From NCBI GenBank assembly GCA_904063045.1, contig CAJFCJ010000006.1, forward strand, positions 5,162,408-5,226,407: a stretch of DNA of 64,000 nt, written 5' to 3'. Shown here piece by piece: positions 34,401-44,811 of this stretch. Position 1 is the first letter of the stretch. Each line of letters opens with the position of its first letter. A model generated the notes under the pieces. The model was not told the DNA's origin and did not search any database. It saw nothing but the letters and a program-made list of their open reading frames with translations. Origin of the DNA: Dimorphilus gyrociliatus (Eukaryota > Annelida > Polychaeta > Dinophilidae). Made by a program: the position numbers and the translations under genes.

Positions 34401-37164
34401 TTAAGGACGGTAGAAGCAAATCCACTAATAAAAACAAACAGAAATTGGAAATAAAACAATTATAATTGTATGTATGATTTTAAAGTAATCGTTTTACCTT
34501 GAATGTAAATAAAGGGGAGATTCTTTAATAATATTCGATGAACAATAACTACCCAAACAATCCAATAGATCGCAAGTTATCTGGCGGCACCAGGCTTGCT
34601 AAAAAAAATATATTACTTGAGTTATAAGATATTTTGCTAAAAATAAATAGTAACCTCTTGCATCTTTCTACTACAAACAACGGCATCTAATGTGCTTAAA
34701 ATGTAGCTTGGGCAATCGATAGCTTTGCAAAAGGTATCTAATTCTTTCGGAGGTCTATTTTTTGTGGATAATCGTTAAATTGTAAATATATTATAAATTC
34801 GCATTCATACGAATGAAGAGATTTTACCTATCCGCAGATAGAAAGTTAATAATTATCCTTAAAACGATTTTTAATTTTCCAGCACCTTCTAAGGAAGCAG
34901 CCATTGTTTTTTTACAATTATTTTTTAATCTTGTTACAAGACGATTAGTAAATGTTGAATCCTTTATCAATTTTCTTACAACTACTATCGTTTTCTCGGA
35001 TGGTGCTGTACTTTCAGCGTAACTTTGCCATTCTTCATCACTATCGGCCTCCTGTTTGAATGTTATATATTTATTAAACAATAGGACATAGAAAATTGTT
35101 TAATACAAACTTCTTCCTCAGCTAATTTAACAGCGTCCATCTTCCTCTGTCTATTTATTGTTGTTCTACCTTCAATTTCTATATCAGGATACTCTTGAGC
35201 GTAATCAGCGCTAATTCGATTTTTTCTTGGGGTAAGACTAACCTGAAAAAAACGATAACGTTTCCTTTGAACATAAATAACGGAAAGCGATAATCACAAG
35301 ATAAAATAGACACAACAAGGTATTTGGTAAAAATAAATATGAAAGATCTTATATGCAGCAATCAATCAAAACAAGAATAAGGCTTGTTGAGGTAAAGACG
35401 TAAAATGTGTGGAGTAATTAGATTTCCTTACCTTTTGCTAAGTTTTTAAAGAAAAATAATACGCAAGTTAGATATATAGGATTTTCAGTTTTATAGATAG
35501 CTTAATACAATCTGATGATAATACATACTTGGCTTGTCCCAGTATCTGTCCATTGTCTTGTATGAGGACGTTCCGGATGAAGAGGTAAATTTGCCGGCTT
35601 TTGTTGTGTCCAAGCTTCTTGTTTTGAAGCAACAGTTTTTCCCTCTCCCTCTTCTCTTGGAACTTCATAGGTCAAAGGATGATGTTGATGCATACTTGGC
35701 TGTTAGTAAACTCGTAAGTTTCTTGTTTATTTATAAAAACTATTTTCTTACTGTTTTCTTAGTTGGTTTATGCTCAACTGTTGATGGCCTGCTGTCTCCC
35801 CTTTCATCAATTTTTCTCGTTCTTTTTTCTTGCTCTGTGTTTTCCTTTTTCTGTTCTAATTTACCTTGCTGATTAGCCTTTTGTCTAGCTCTTGATAAGA
35901 TATTTTGCTTTGTTGGAAGAGACGATTTTTCTTGAACTTGTCTATCTCTTTCTATGATAAGAGAAGCACTTGGCAATTGGGTAAAGGGAGATGGAAGAGT
36001 TTTATCCTCTTCAGAAACTGTTATGGTGAATTCTCAGAGTTAAGAAGTTATAATCAACAGTTATAATCAACTTTAAAGCTTACTAATTATGCCTTTAGAA
36101 ACAAAAGGATGCTCCAGTAAATGAGGCCAAGAAAGTCTCTGCTTAGGATTTTTTGTTAATAAACCTTGTAGCATGTCTTTAAAAGCAGAGCTCATTGTTT
36201 TTGGCCACTTGATAGGATCCTTTAATATCAATTGTACTAGCTGAAATATGCTATCCGTATAGTAGGGTGGCTGACCAGTGAATAGTTCATAAAGAATACA
36301 ACCAAGTGCCCTTTAAAGAGTACATAGTTAATAAATAACATTCTTATTTTCAACTAATGATGAATTACGAACCATAAATCAGCTGTGTGATCGTATGGCT
36401 TCTCCTCCACAAGTTCTGGTGACATGTACAATGGTGTTCCCTGGACAAAATAAAGAGATATCAATATACAATCTATTTCGATAATCCGCTTTATCCTTCG
36501 TCAAGTAATACCTACCTTTATAGATGTTAGAACTAGCGAGTTCAAACTCATAGCCCTGGCAAAGCCAAAATCACAAAGTTTAACGATACCATCCTTGGCT
36601 ATGAGAACATTTTGTGGCTTCAGATCTCGATGTAATATTCGATGGGAATGTAAGTAGTATAGTGCAGATACAAGGTGACAAGCAATAGACTGAACCTATT
36701 GTAATTAATGATAATTGTTTCGTTAAAAAAACAAAGCAAAATCTATTGGTATTATAATATACATTATATATTTTATACTTACAACATCCTCTGGTAGAGT
36801 CCTATCATCTTCTAATATTTGAAATAATTCACCTTCAGCATATTCTGTAACAGCAACAACTTCTTTATTTGTCTCAAAACTGTCAATCATTTGTATTGTA
36901 TTTGGATGATGCAGATTTCTCATAATTTCAATTTCCTGCCGTAAATTTCTCAACTCTTTTTCGCTTCTTCCAACTTTTGTAATAAATTTTAGAGCGACAA
37001 TCTATAGATTTTTGATTAGTATTAATGTAAGAGCAAAATCTTATGTGAGATTTTATAACAGTAATCATTATATTTCTAACCTCTCCTGTTAATTTCTTGC
37101 ATCCCTTATAAACTTTTCCAAAAGACCCTTCTCCAATTAATTCAAGTTTATGGTAATTATCCAT
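31481..37164 (-). CDS. STK36: serine/threonine kinase Fused (STK36)
   Basis: Twenty-one minus-strand exons. In gene order: 37081..37164, 36783..37001, 36516..36695, 36373..36440, 36084..36310, 35752..36017, 35529..35699, 35111..35242, 34828..35051, 34655..34754, 34498..34598, 34334..34424, 34101..34269, 33915..34042, 33748..33861, 33494..33687, 33369..33432, 32627..33303, 32101..32571, 31981..32041, 31481..31918. Every phase agrees and the model gives 1392 residues (human 1315). The kinase domain spans residues 1-255, with P-loop GEGSFG (11-16), Lys33, HRDLKPQN (123-130), DFG (143-145), GTPLYMSPE and a P-D-W-like TADLWALGC. A charged linker follows, then a long helical, armadillo-like region ending [15 protein letters not shown]36 acts in Hedgehog signalling in flies and, in vertebrates, in building the central pair of motile cilia. 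The catalytic residues are intact. Confidence 0.95.
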
Positions 37165-37742
37165 TTCGTTCGTTTAAATACTTAAGGTCCCCTATTATCG
37201 CTATTTTAGTTTGTATATGTTTCAACTTAGAGAAATTTAGCTTAGGGAATATTCCTTGTGATATTCTAACAATAAAATTTTAATATATAGCAAGCTTCGG
37301 ATCTTTCATTTGACCATTCCAGGAAATGTGATCAACTGAAATATATTCAATAAATAAAATTTCAACTATGCTTGAACAAGAATTTACGTTGATACTAAAA
37401 ACGGCGTGGCAGTTATCAAAATTTAAGAAAAATATTCAATTTTATAAAAAAGCTTCTCTTAAACTCTTAAATCATTCTTTCACGTCACAAATATTTAATT
37501 ATCTAGATATTTTAGCATTTTGTATTGTGTGATTATAAATTAATATCAATTAATTCATAAAACTTTTTTGAAAGTATTCTGTTTGATTTTAGCACCGAAA
37601 GATTCCATTTGCGAGAATTTGATGGCAATCTTAAATAGAACATATACTATTTGAAAGGACAATTGTAAAGTAGTATGCGTATCGAAAACTATCCGTTCTG
37701 GTATTGTGTCGTTAACAACGGACTCTAGATAACCAAGGCAAA
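37165..37742. other. head-to-head spacer, STK36 and DNAJC8
   Basis: 578 bases of AT-rich DNA between divergent starts; expected promoter region. The DNAJC8 start itself lies in a YY1-like motif. Confidence 0.6.
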
Positions 37743-37750
37743 ATGGCGGA
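37740..37750 (+). promoter_or_regulatory. YY1/Pho-type motif over the DNAJC8 start
   Basis: AAAATGGCGGA spans the start codon at 37743, the same arrangement as at FLII. Many metazoan housekeeping genes carry a YY1 site over or just after the ATG, marking a promoter-proximal start. Confidence 0.5.
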
Positions 37751-39013
37751 CGATGGGGACAAATCCGAATCTGGCCAGATCAAAGAGAAGGCAAATCCAA
37801 AACCAGAGCTAAAAAATACAGAAAAAAATAAGGAGGATGCCTTTAATGAATTTTACACAGAGGCAATTATTTTATTGTTAAAATTTTCGGCAAAGCATGT
37901 TATATATATTCCAAAAGAGCGATAATGGAACTATATTTTGAATTATTTCCAATACAAACATATTATTACTAAACATATTTTTACGCAGGTAAAAGATATT
38001 GAAGAAAGAGACTCAGTTTTAACCCCAAAGCAACAAATAGACCGTCTAAATAGACCTGGCTCCACGTATTTTAATTTAAACCCTTTTGATGTAAGTCATA
38101 TATACATACATATAAATTTATACTGTATATATACATCTTAATAGCTGTTAAATTAATCATGCATCTGTTAGGTACTCCAAATTGATCCGGAAACTCCTCT
38201 CGCGGAAGCAAAAAAGAAATATAGAAGAGTGAGTCCCAAAAATACTTTGAAATATTGTAATTTAATAAATATGCAATATTATAAACTATAGTTATCCATA
38301 TTGGTTCATCCTGATAAAAACTTAGACGATAGGGAACGTTCCCAATTGGCATTTGATGGTAAATATTTACAATATGATAACATAAATCTTGGAAATATAG
38401 TATATTCATAAATTATAAACCAATTTTTTTAGCCTTAACAAAAGCTTACAAAACTCTAGAAAATGAAGAAGGATATAAAAGATGTCAAGAGATAGTTGAA
38501 GAAGCTAAAACGTTAACAAATGAAATGGTATATTAATAAAATATTCTCTTAAGGATAACTCATTCAATTTTATTATTAAAACTGCAGATGGTAAAAAAGA
38601 AGAAGGAGCAGAAAAAGGCTGGAAAAAGCCAAATTTTACCTGAGGATGATCCTGATAAAGTAAGGATTAATTAATATTCTGTACGAATGAGCAATTATCA
38701 CTGAAACTATTTTGTGCAGTATAAACACGCCGTTTACGTCCAAACATGTAAGTTATTCGCTGATTTAGAAAGATTAAGACAGAATGAGGAAATGAAAAAG
38801 CAAAATGAAAAAAAGAGAAAAGCTGAAGAAGAAGAGCTGGAGGAGGAGAGGAAAAAAGTTGAATCTGAATGGAATAAAAATTACGAAGAAAGTAGACAAG
38901 ATCGTGTTAAATCTTGGCATAATTTTACTAAAGGTACTAAGAAGAAGAAGAGAGAAGGCTACACTCCAGGCACTTTTCGTCCACCAAAAACAAAAATGGA
39001 AAGAAAAGAATAA
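37743..39013 (+). CDS. DNAJC8: DnaJ homologue DNAJC8 (spliceosome-associated)
   Basis: Exons 37743..37862, 37989..38090, 38172..38228, 38292..38358, 38433..38527, 38588..38659 and 38720..39013 encode 268 residues; human is 253. Conserved order: IEERDSVLTPKQQIDRL, PGSTYFNLNPFDVLQIDP, the J-domain with HPD at residues 99-101 (ILVHPDKN), then a long basic coiled coil and the C-terminal SWHNF ... FRPPKTKMER. DNAJC8 (SPF31) is a J-protein of the early spliceosome that binds SRPK1. The first intron appears to use a GC donor (GAG|GCAATT), because only that junction keeps the conserved FYTE-VKDIE sequence. A GT alternative at 37901 would insert a hydrophobic segment. Confidence 0.95.
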
Positions 39014-41214
39014 AAGAAACGTACAATTTTTTTATTACGTAGTCAAGATGTTGTCCCACATTGTACATAGTAGTAATGTCTTTTTATAGTAAATATATAT
39101 TTGTTTATGGAATCAATCAAAAAAAAAAAAAAGATAAAATCACTAAAAAATTCACTCTTTTCCTTTATTTTAAGATAGACCAGTTTAGATATAAATTTAC
39201 TAACAATAAAAATCTAACAGTTTTATAACATTCTCTTTCCAGATATCAGCCAATTCTATAGAAATTGAGATAGAAAACAGGTGACTTGAATGTTTTATCA
39301 AGTTTGATGACTGATAGAATGCGTAATTATAAATTATATAATTTCTAATTTATGTTTATTTAATTACATTTTTAACTATACGTTTTATAAACATACTTAG
39401 CGGGTTTAAAATTGTTCATTGTTCTCTTATGTTTCATTCTAATCGCTTTTACTAGTAACATCTTCTAATCGCTCAGCTTCCCTGCGCTTAAAACAATTAA
39501 AGAAATCGAATAGTACATCATCACTCCAATACTTAAAGTATTAAATCTAGGCCTGTACAGAATCCACAATGTTCACCAAATTTACACTACTATTATTGCA
39601 CAGTGATTTGTTTTCTTGTCAACTATTATCTTACTTTAAGGCTGAAATAGAAACAACAAATAAACAATACTATATATTTCTTTTTTTATAATTTTTTTTA
39701 AAAAATTAATTGCATCTTCTATTTCTAGTGTATTCTTTTTAACCTTATAGGACTGTTGGTTGAGCGCGGAACGAGAGCCAGAATCTGAATATTAGCGATG
39801 GCTGTTGACGATTAATTTAGGTCATTGTAAAAAGCTCTTTAAATTACATGATCCGTTAACCCTTTCAAATATTTCATGTTCAACCAATTGAACATTTGGA
39901 AGAAATTTTCGAGGACTCTAGCTTTTTTTGGGAAAAGGAGAATATTAAACTTGAAAGTGTAATACATACGGCTAACTTTCCAGGGAAAAAATTAAATCGT
40001 TTTGATATGAAAAGTGCATATAATAATAAGGTAAATAATCATAGTAAATAAGGTCTAATTTGTCCAAATGACACATTCATACGTTCATTTCATCTAACTA
40101 ATCAACTGTTTCGGTATTCATAATGGAATATGATTTTGAAAACAATACGACATCTTATATTTAGTCGCAATATTTGTACAATGCCGTACGTCTTGACACA
40201 ATTACAGGTCTATGACCTCTACTTATTTCTTCTGAAGCTGCTTATACAGGCTTACTCCACAGAACCGTAATCGACGGAATGATAAGCAAAGTAGGCTAGG
40301 CTTGCGGTAAGGGATCTGTATTGTTAATCCAACCTAATCTGATTTTCTTAGCATTTCTAATTTTAACAAAATCCCTTTTTACGACGTCATTTTGAACTGA
40401 ACCCAGTTACATAAATGAGGTCAATATTTGAAAGTACTTGTGGCGAAATAGTTAAAAGGCTGTGGTTGTCTCCATGCAGATATTTTACTTAAAGTGAAAG
40501 TTGTATTATATTTGAAGTTTATAGGACAAGATACAATTGGATAATTATTTCATTCAGCTTTGAGCTTTAGAATAGGAAAGTGAGAGAAGGCATGTCGAAT
40601 CTTAATAGTAAAAAAATTATGATTTAATAGCCTATAATAAAAAAATTTGTCTTCCCGTAGTAATTACTGTGAATTCTTTTAAACTGGTTTCTTTCTATGT
40701 CAAAAGAATTGATATAAATCAACCTGCATTAATTCATCAATCTAGAAAGAGTGCATTAACCAAAATTGTACGTGCTACATCTGGAATATGTTAAGGATCA
40801 ATGATCATTAACCTGATAGTTAAAATAATTTCAAATGGAATTGAGTTTATTGAATCAAGTGAATTTTATCAAATATATAAATAATAACAAACTTGATAGC
40901 TCTTGTCTAACTCATTCATACAATTTTTAATTACTTTGCTTTTTATACGTTTTATCGAAAGCGAAATTACATGAATAATGTACATTTGCTTATGATATAA
41001 GATTAATCCACTGAATACAAGCCAACATAAATTTTAAAAATATCTATTTCTAAAATATCACTCCGACATCCGCCTGTTCTTATTTCGAAACTTTTCGTAC
41101 TTTCTCAGATAAAATGGTCTGCAAAAATTCATAAGTATACACACGAATACGTATTCAACATCAATTTTTTGTATAAAAATTTACAATCACAGGAAAAAAG
41201 AACATGAAATCATC
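39014..41214. other. 2.2-kb interval with unresolved coding hints
   Basis: Mostly AT-rich, with a poly(A)/AATAAA end for DNAJC8 near 39090-39130. Two stretches look protein-like but cannot be assembled. On the minus strand, 39439-39531 reads YWSDDVLFDFFNCFKRR and continues in a charged tail to a stop, just after an acceptor-like AG. On the plus strand, 39859-40058 is open and reads EHLEEIFEDSSFFWEKEN, with a possible donor at 40031. Other minus-strand fragments (39753-39795; 40275-40320, followed by GTAAGC) could be further exons. No family is recognised and no start is visible. They could also be alternative 3' exons of the adjacent phosphatase gene. Confidence 0.3.
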
Positions 41215-43449
41215 TCATTTCGAAAAAACAGCGAAAACAATTGCAGCTACCGCAATTACCACACCACCTATAGTTAGGGAGGCTACATACCTTCTCCTTC
41301 TCTTTATATTATGATTCTCTTGATTCTTCTTCATTTCATCAATTTTTCTCTTCGTGTCTATCCATCTCTGCTGCCTTTTTGCTCTTATACTATTTGTCAA
41401 ATTACCATCCACTTCCTGATCATTTTCAATGTTCACAGGTGTTTTAACAACTTCTTCTTCTTCATCAAGAGCTTGACATTTTTCAGCCGCACTTAAAGCA
41501 GTAAATGAAAACGCCAGTTGTTCATAGGCTTGGATCAATCCGGGCCTATACCGCCTCATGTTGTGTAAAACCTGTAGGACATTCAAGGGAGGATCTTCAG
41601 TTTTCCTATTTTCCAAAATTTCCAAACACACATCAATTAGACAAAGTGTTCCAGTTCTTCCAACTCCTGCACTACAGTGAACTATTGGAGGAGTTTCTGG
41701 TTGGGTGATCGCTTTGCAACGTCTCAATTTCCCCAGGAAACGTAAAAAATGTTCGGGACTCTCTGGAACACCAAAATCCGGCCAAGCAACATAGTTGAAA
41801 TGCCTAACTATTCTTTCTTCCCCACTTCTGAGATCTTTTACACGCAATTTTCGTATAATAAATGTCCTATAACAAATTTCCTCTTCGAAAAATACCTACA
41901 AAAGAATAGCATGCTCTTATTATAAACGATCTTGAGACAGGATGATTATAGTATTAACAATATCTTTCAATTTCTTTATGAAGAAATATTTAGGGATTTT
42001 CAATAAAAGAACGAATGGGTTGAATAGACAAATTAACTATTACTATACTAAAGCGTAGTTAATAGATTGTCAGGACAAAAAGATACCAGCCTGAATATCA
42101 ACGTCGTCAAATATCTTTGGCTGCGATCTCTTTTTAGGCCAATATTCTTCACATTTTTGAGTGTTTCTTTCTCTGCATTTGTTTAACATTATAATGGCCA
42201 ATGACTTCTGCTCCCAAACCATTAACCAGAAATGAGAACATGTAGCAGGAGTTGGTCCTTGAGTTAAAATATATTTTCGGTAGAATCCTTTATCCTCCCC
42301 TCCTTGTTCTAACAAACTAGCATTTATATAATCTAGGCCATCTCTTTCTAGTTTAATACGGGTGTGATTGTCTGCAGGTGAATATACGAAATTTGTTAAA
42401 AAACGGAAAGGTGAAAATTATTTACATCGCTCCTAAAGTTAGTTACATTTCTATGAAGCAGTGATAATTTGTATTAGATTAATGTTTTACTTATTAATAG
42501 TATTATATATCTTTAGTTCTTTGTGGGCAAACTGTAAAGATTCTTTAAGTATTTTCAAACAACAATTTATATAGTTCAATAATCAATTACTTAGATCTTA
42601 AAATAAATAAATCAAAAAATATATTAGCATAGAGATAAAAAACCATAATGTGGCCCTGCCCAACTAGGAAAACACGTTTGATATTTTTTTTTATATTCCT
42701 CATTTATCAGCCAAATGCAAGATTACAATTACATTAAGAAGATCATTAATTTATTTATCCTGAAACAAAGCAACTAAATAGGCATATAGAGTTTTTCTAT
42801 AGCTAGGTGATCTTTTCAAGAATTTAATTCATAAAGAAGTAGATTTGAGTAATACTCAACCGAGTAAAACAAACCATTTTATCGTACAAGATTTGGAAAG
42901 TAAACAAATCGTATTACGCTATATTTTTTCAAGCCCTTACTCGATATGGCACACTCTATTGGATCTCCTAAGATTCAGTCTAAATCGTCATTACAAACAG
43001 TCACAAAATACAAAGAATAGACAGGGATCGATAAATTATTAAGTTAATGAAATATATTTATTAATTATTGGCCAATACTACGTATATTTAGACAGCTTGT
43101 GTGTAGCATATTTCGGTATGATATTATAACGTAATAGGTGTCTATTTGTTTTAGTCATTCAGTCGTGGCACAAAATTTTTTACTTTTTGGTAAATCGTTT
43201 GAAGAGTATTAAGTAAGATAACTTACAAGGGGAAATGTCTGCATATCTATTCCTGTGACGGAAGTAGGGGAGTTTTGAATCCGAAATACTTAAATCTTGG
43301 TTTCTTTTTGCCGATTCTAGTCTCATGCTCTAAAGAAGGTATAACTTATTAGGAATAAGGTACATTAGAGGAAAATACGCAACCGTAAACAAGTGAGCCC
43401 ATGCTGGTTTAGAATTATATTCTTGAAGAGTTTTATACACTTCCTCCAT
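41215..43449 (-). CDS. PTPN1: non-receptor tyrosine phosphatase, PTP1B/TCPTP type
   Basis: Minus-strand exons 43384..43449, 43227..43329, 42091..42371 and 41215..41895 give 376 residues. Landmarks are HRNRYADISPY, the pTyr-loop DYINASLL, YILTQGP, HFWLMVWEQ, the WPDFGVPESP loop and the P-loop HCSAGVGRTGT with catalytic Cys at about residue 224, followed by the Q-loop region GLIQAYEQL. The last 24 residues are a hydrophobic tail (SLTIGGVVIAVAAIVFAV) after a basic patch, matching the ER tail anchor of PTP1B. Together these place it in the PTPN1/PTPN2 group, which dephosphorylates receptor tyrosine kinases and JAKs from the ER surface. The junction between exons 3 and 4 has no good GT donor in the required phase; I used a GC at 42089-42090 (CAG|GCTGGT). 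Confidence 0.9.
42372..43226 (-). other. large intron of the PTP1B-like gene
   Basis: 855 bases, long for this region. An ORF at 42845-43042 inside it has no recognisable similarity. No nested gene is supported. Confidence 0.6.
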
Positions 43450-43870
43450 GTCTGGGACACAAATTCTTTAAAACAGCTCTCTACCGGAAACCAAACAGGA
43501 AGTGGACAACCGGAATTTATTGGAATCGCTTAAGAATCAATCTCGAATTCGACGAATCGTAAAACATAATTTTCTGAAGGTCAAGGATGTAACTAAGCGG
43601 AAATTTTATTTCAAATTAAAATTAGTCCAAATTACTGGTATTTAATTAACATTGAATATTATTTTAATATCAATTACAGCATAATCTTTCAGGTATACAA
43701 ATACCGCCAAATTAATTCATCATTATACTGCTGATTAGGTCAAGACTTGATTGTTCTAATTTGTAATGGCGTAAATATATCAATTTTATTAAGTATGAGT
43801 TAAAGTTTTCTTATTTTGAACACGTCATCATATTTTTTAGATATTTTCTTCCGTAGAATTTTGATAAAGA
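43450..43870. other. head-to-head spacer, phosphatase and NTAQ1
   Basis: 421 bases between divergent starts; presumed shared promoter region without a clear motif. Confidence 0.6.
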
Positions 43871-44503
43871 ATGTCACTAGAACCAAATTTTTTATCAAAA
43901 TCCGATTGCATCTACACACCCTGTTTTTGCGAAGAAAATGTTTGGAATATTTGCGATTACCTGCGAAGGAAATTCTCAGCTCTATTCCACAAATGTGTTG
44001 TAGTATTTATTTCGAACGAAAATAATTCAGTACCAATTTGGAAACAGAAAGCTAATCATTCAGGACTAGTTATTTGGGATTATCACGTCCTCGTAGTAAT
44101 TCTTTTTGGTAATGAGTACTATGTCTATGATTTGGATTCCCTTTTAGACTTTCCGTCTACCTTAAAGGAATATTTTGAAAAGGCCATTGGATCGGAAAAG
44201 AGTATTAAAGCTGATTATAGAAGAAAGTTTAGAGTAATCAGTGCTAAATGTTATTTAGAACATTTTGCATCTGACAGAACTCATATGCTGAAAGAAGACG
44301 GAACCTACTTCTCTCCTCCTCCCAAATATCCCTGCATTTCCACTCCTCACAGTAAAAACAATTTAGACATTTATAGGAGTATGAAAAATGATAGCGACTG
44401 TGATCATTTCGGATCTGTTTATTGTTTTTCCGATTTCCTTACTCATTTTTTACCAGACGTTCAACTCGCTAATTTACCCGATTTATGTGTAAAGGATAAT
44501 TAA
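43871..44503 (+). CDS. NTAQ1: protein N-terminal glutamine amidohydrolase
   Basis: A 210-residue, single-exon protein matching NTAQ1 (WDYHV1) almost end to end. It converts N-terminal Gln to Glu, the first step that feeds Gln-start proteins into the arginylation branch of the N-degron pathway. Catalytic residues are visible: Cys20 in CFCEEN, His72 in WDYHV and Asp87 in YDLD. Substrate-fold blocks RRKFRVIS and FASDRTHM follow, then PPPKYPCI. The length equals the human protein (about 205). It is intronless, unlike most neighbours. The start at 43871 follows two in-frame stops and gives a short divergent N-terminus as in other animals. Confidence 0.96.
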   Translation: MSLEPNFLSKSDCIYTPCFCEENVWNICDYLRRKFSALFHKCVVVFISNENNSVPIWKQKANHSGLVIWDYHVLVVILFGNEYYVYDLDSLLDFPSTLKEYFEKAIGSEKSIKADYRRKFRVISAKCYLEHFASDRTHMLKEDGTYFSPPPKYPCISTPHSKNNLDIYRSMKNDSDCDHFGSVYCFSDFLTHFLPDVQLANLPDLCVKDN

Positions 44504-44811
44504 ACAGAAGTATAATTAATAAGTATTTGTTAACAGTAAATAAGACAAATTACTCTATTTAATTAATACATCCTATTTATGGTTCGTATTAGAATGAAGT
44601 AATTAATTATTAAATATAAAAAAGAGCTTGTCAAGCCTAATTTGTAATACTAAAGACATTGAGTAGATGCTCTCTGGTATGTTGAACTTGAGTATTTATA
44701 GTGTATAACCTTCCTAGTCTCATTAGTTTAATCCTTGATTGGGTCAAGTACCTAATGACACACTAAAAGAAGTATTTTTTAATGATTTAATAGAAAAAAA
44801 TTAATAAAAAT
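44504..44811. other. spacer between two plus-strand genes
   Basis: 308 bases with the NTAQ1 3' UTR and the promoter of the next gene; no motif stands out. Confidence 0.6.

Noticed and set aside
42075-42090. U12-type intron in the phosphatase gene
   Set aside because: The donor resembles the U12 consensus, but there is no TCCTTAAC-like branch site near the acceptor and the joined frame would hit a stop.
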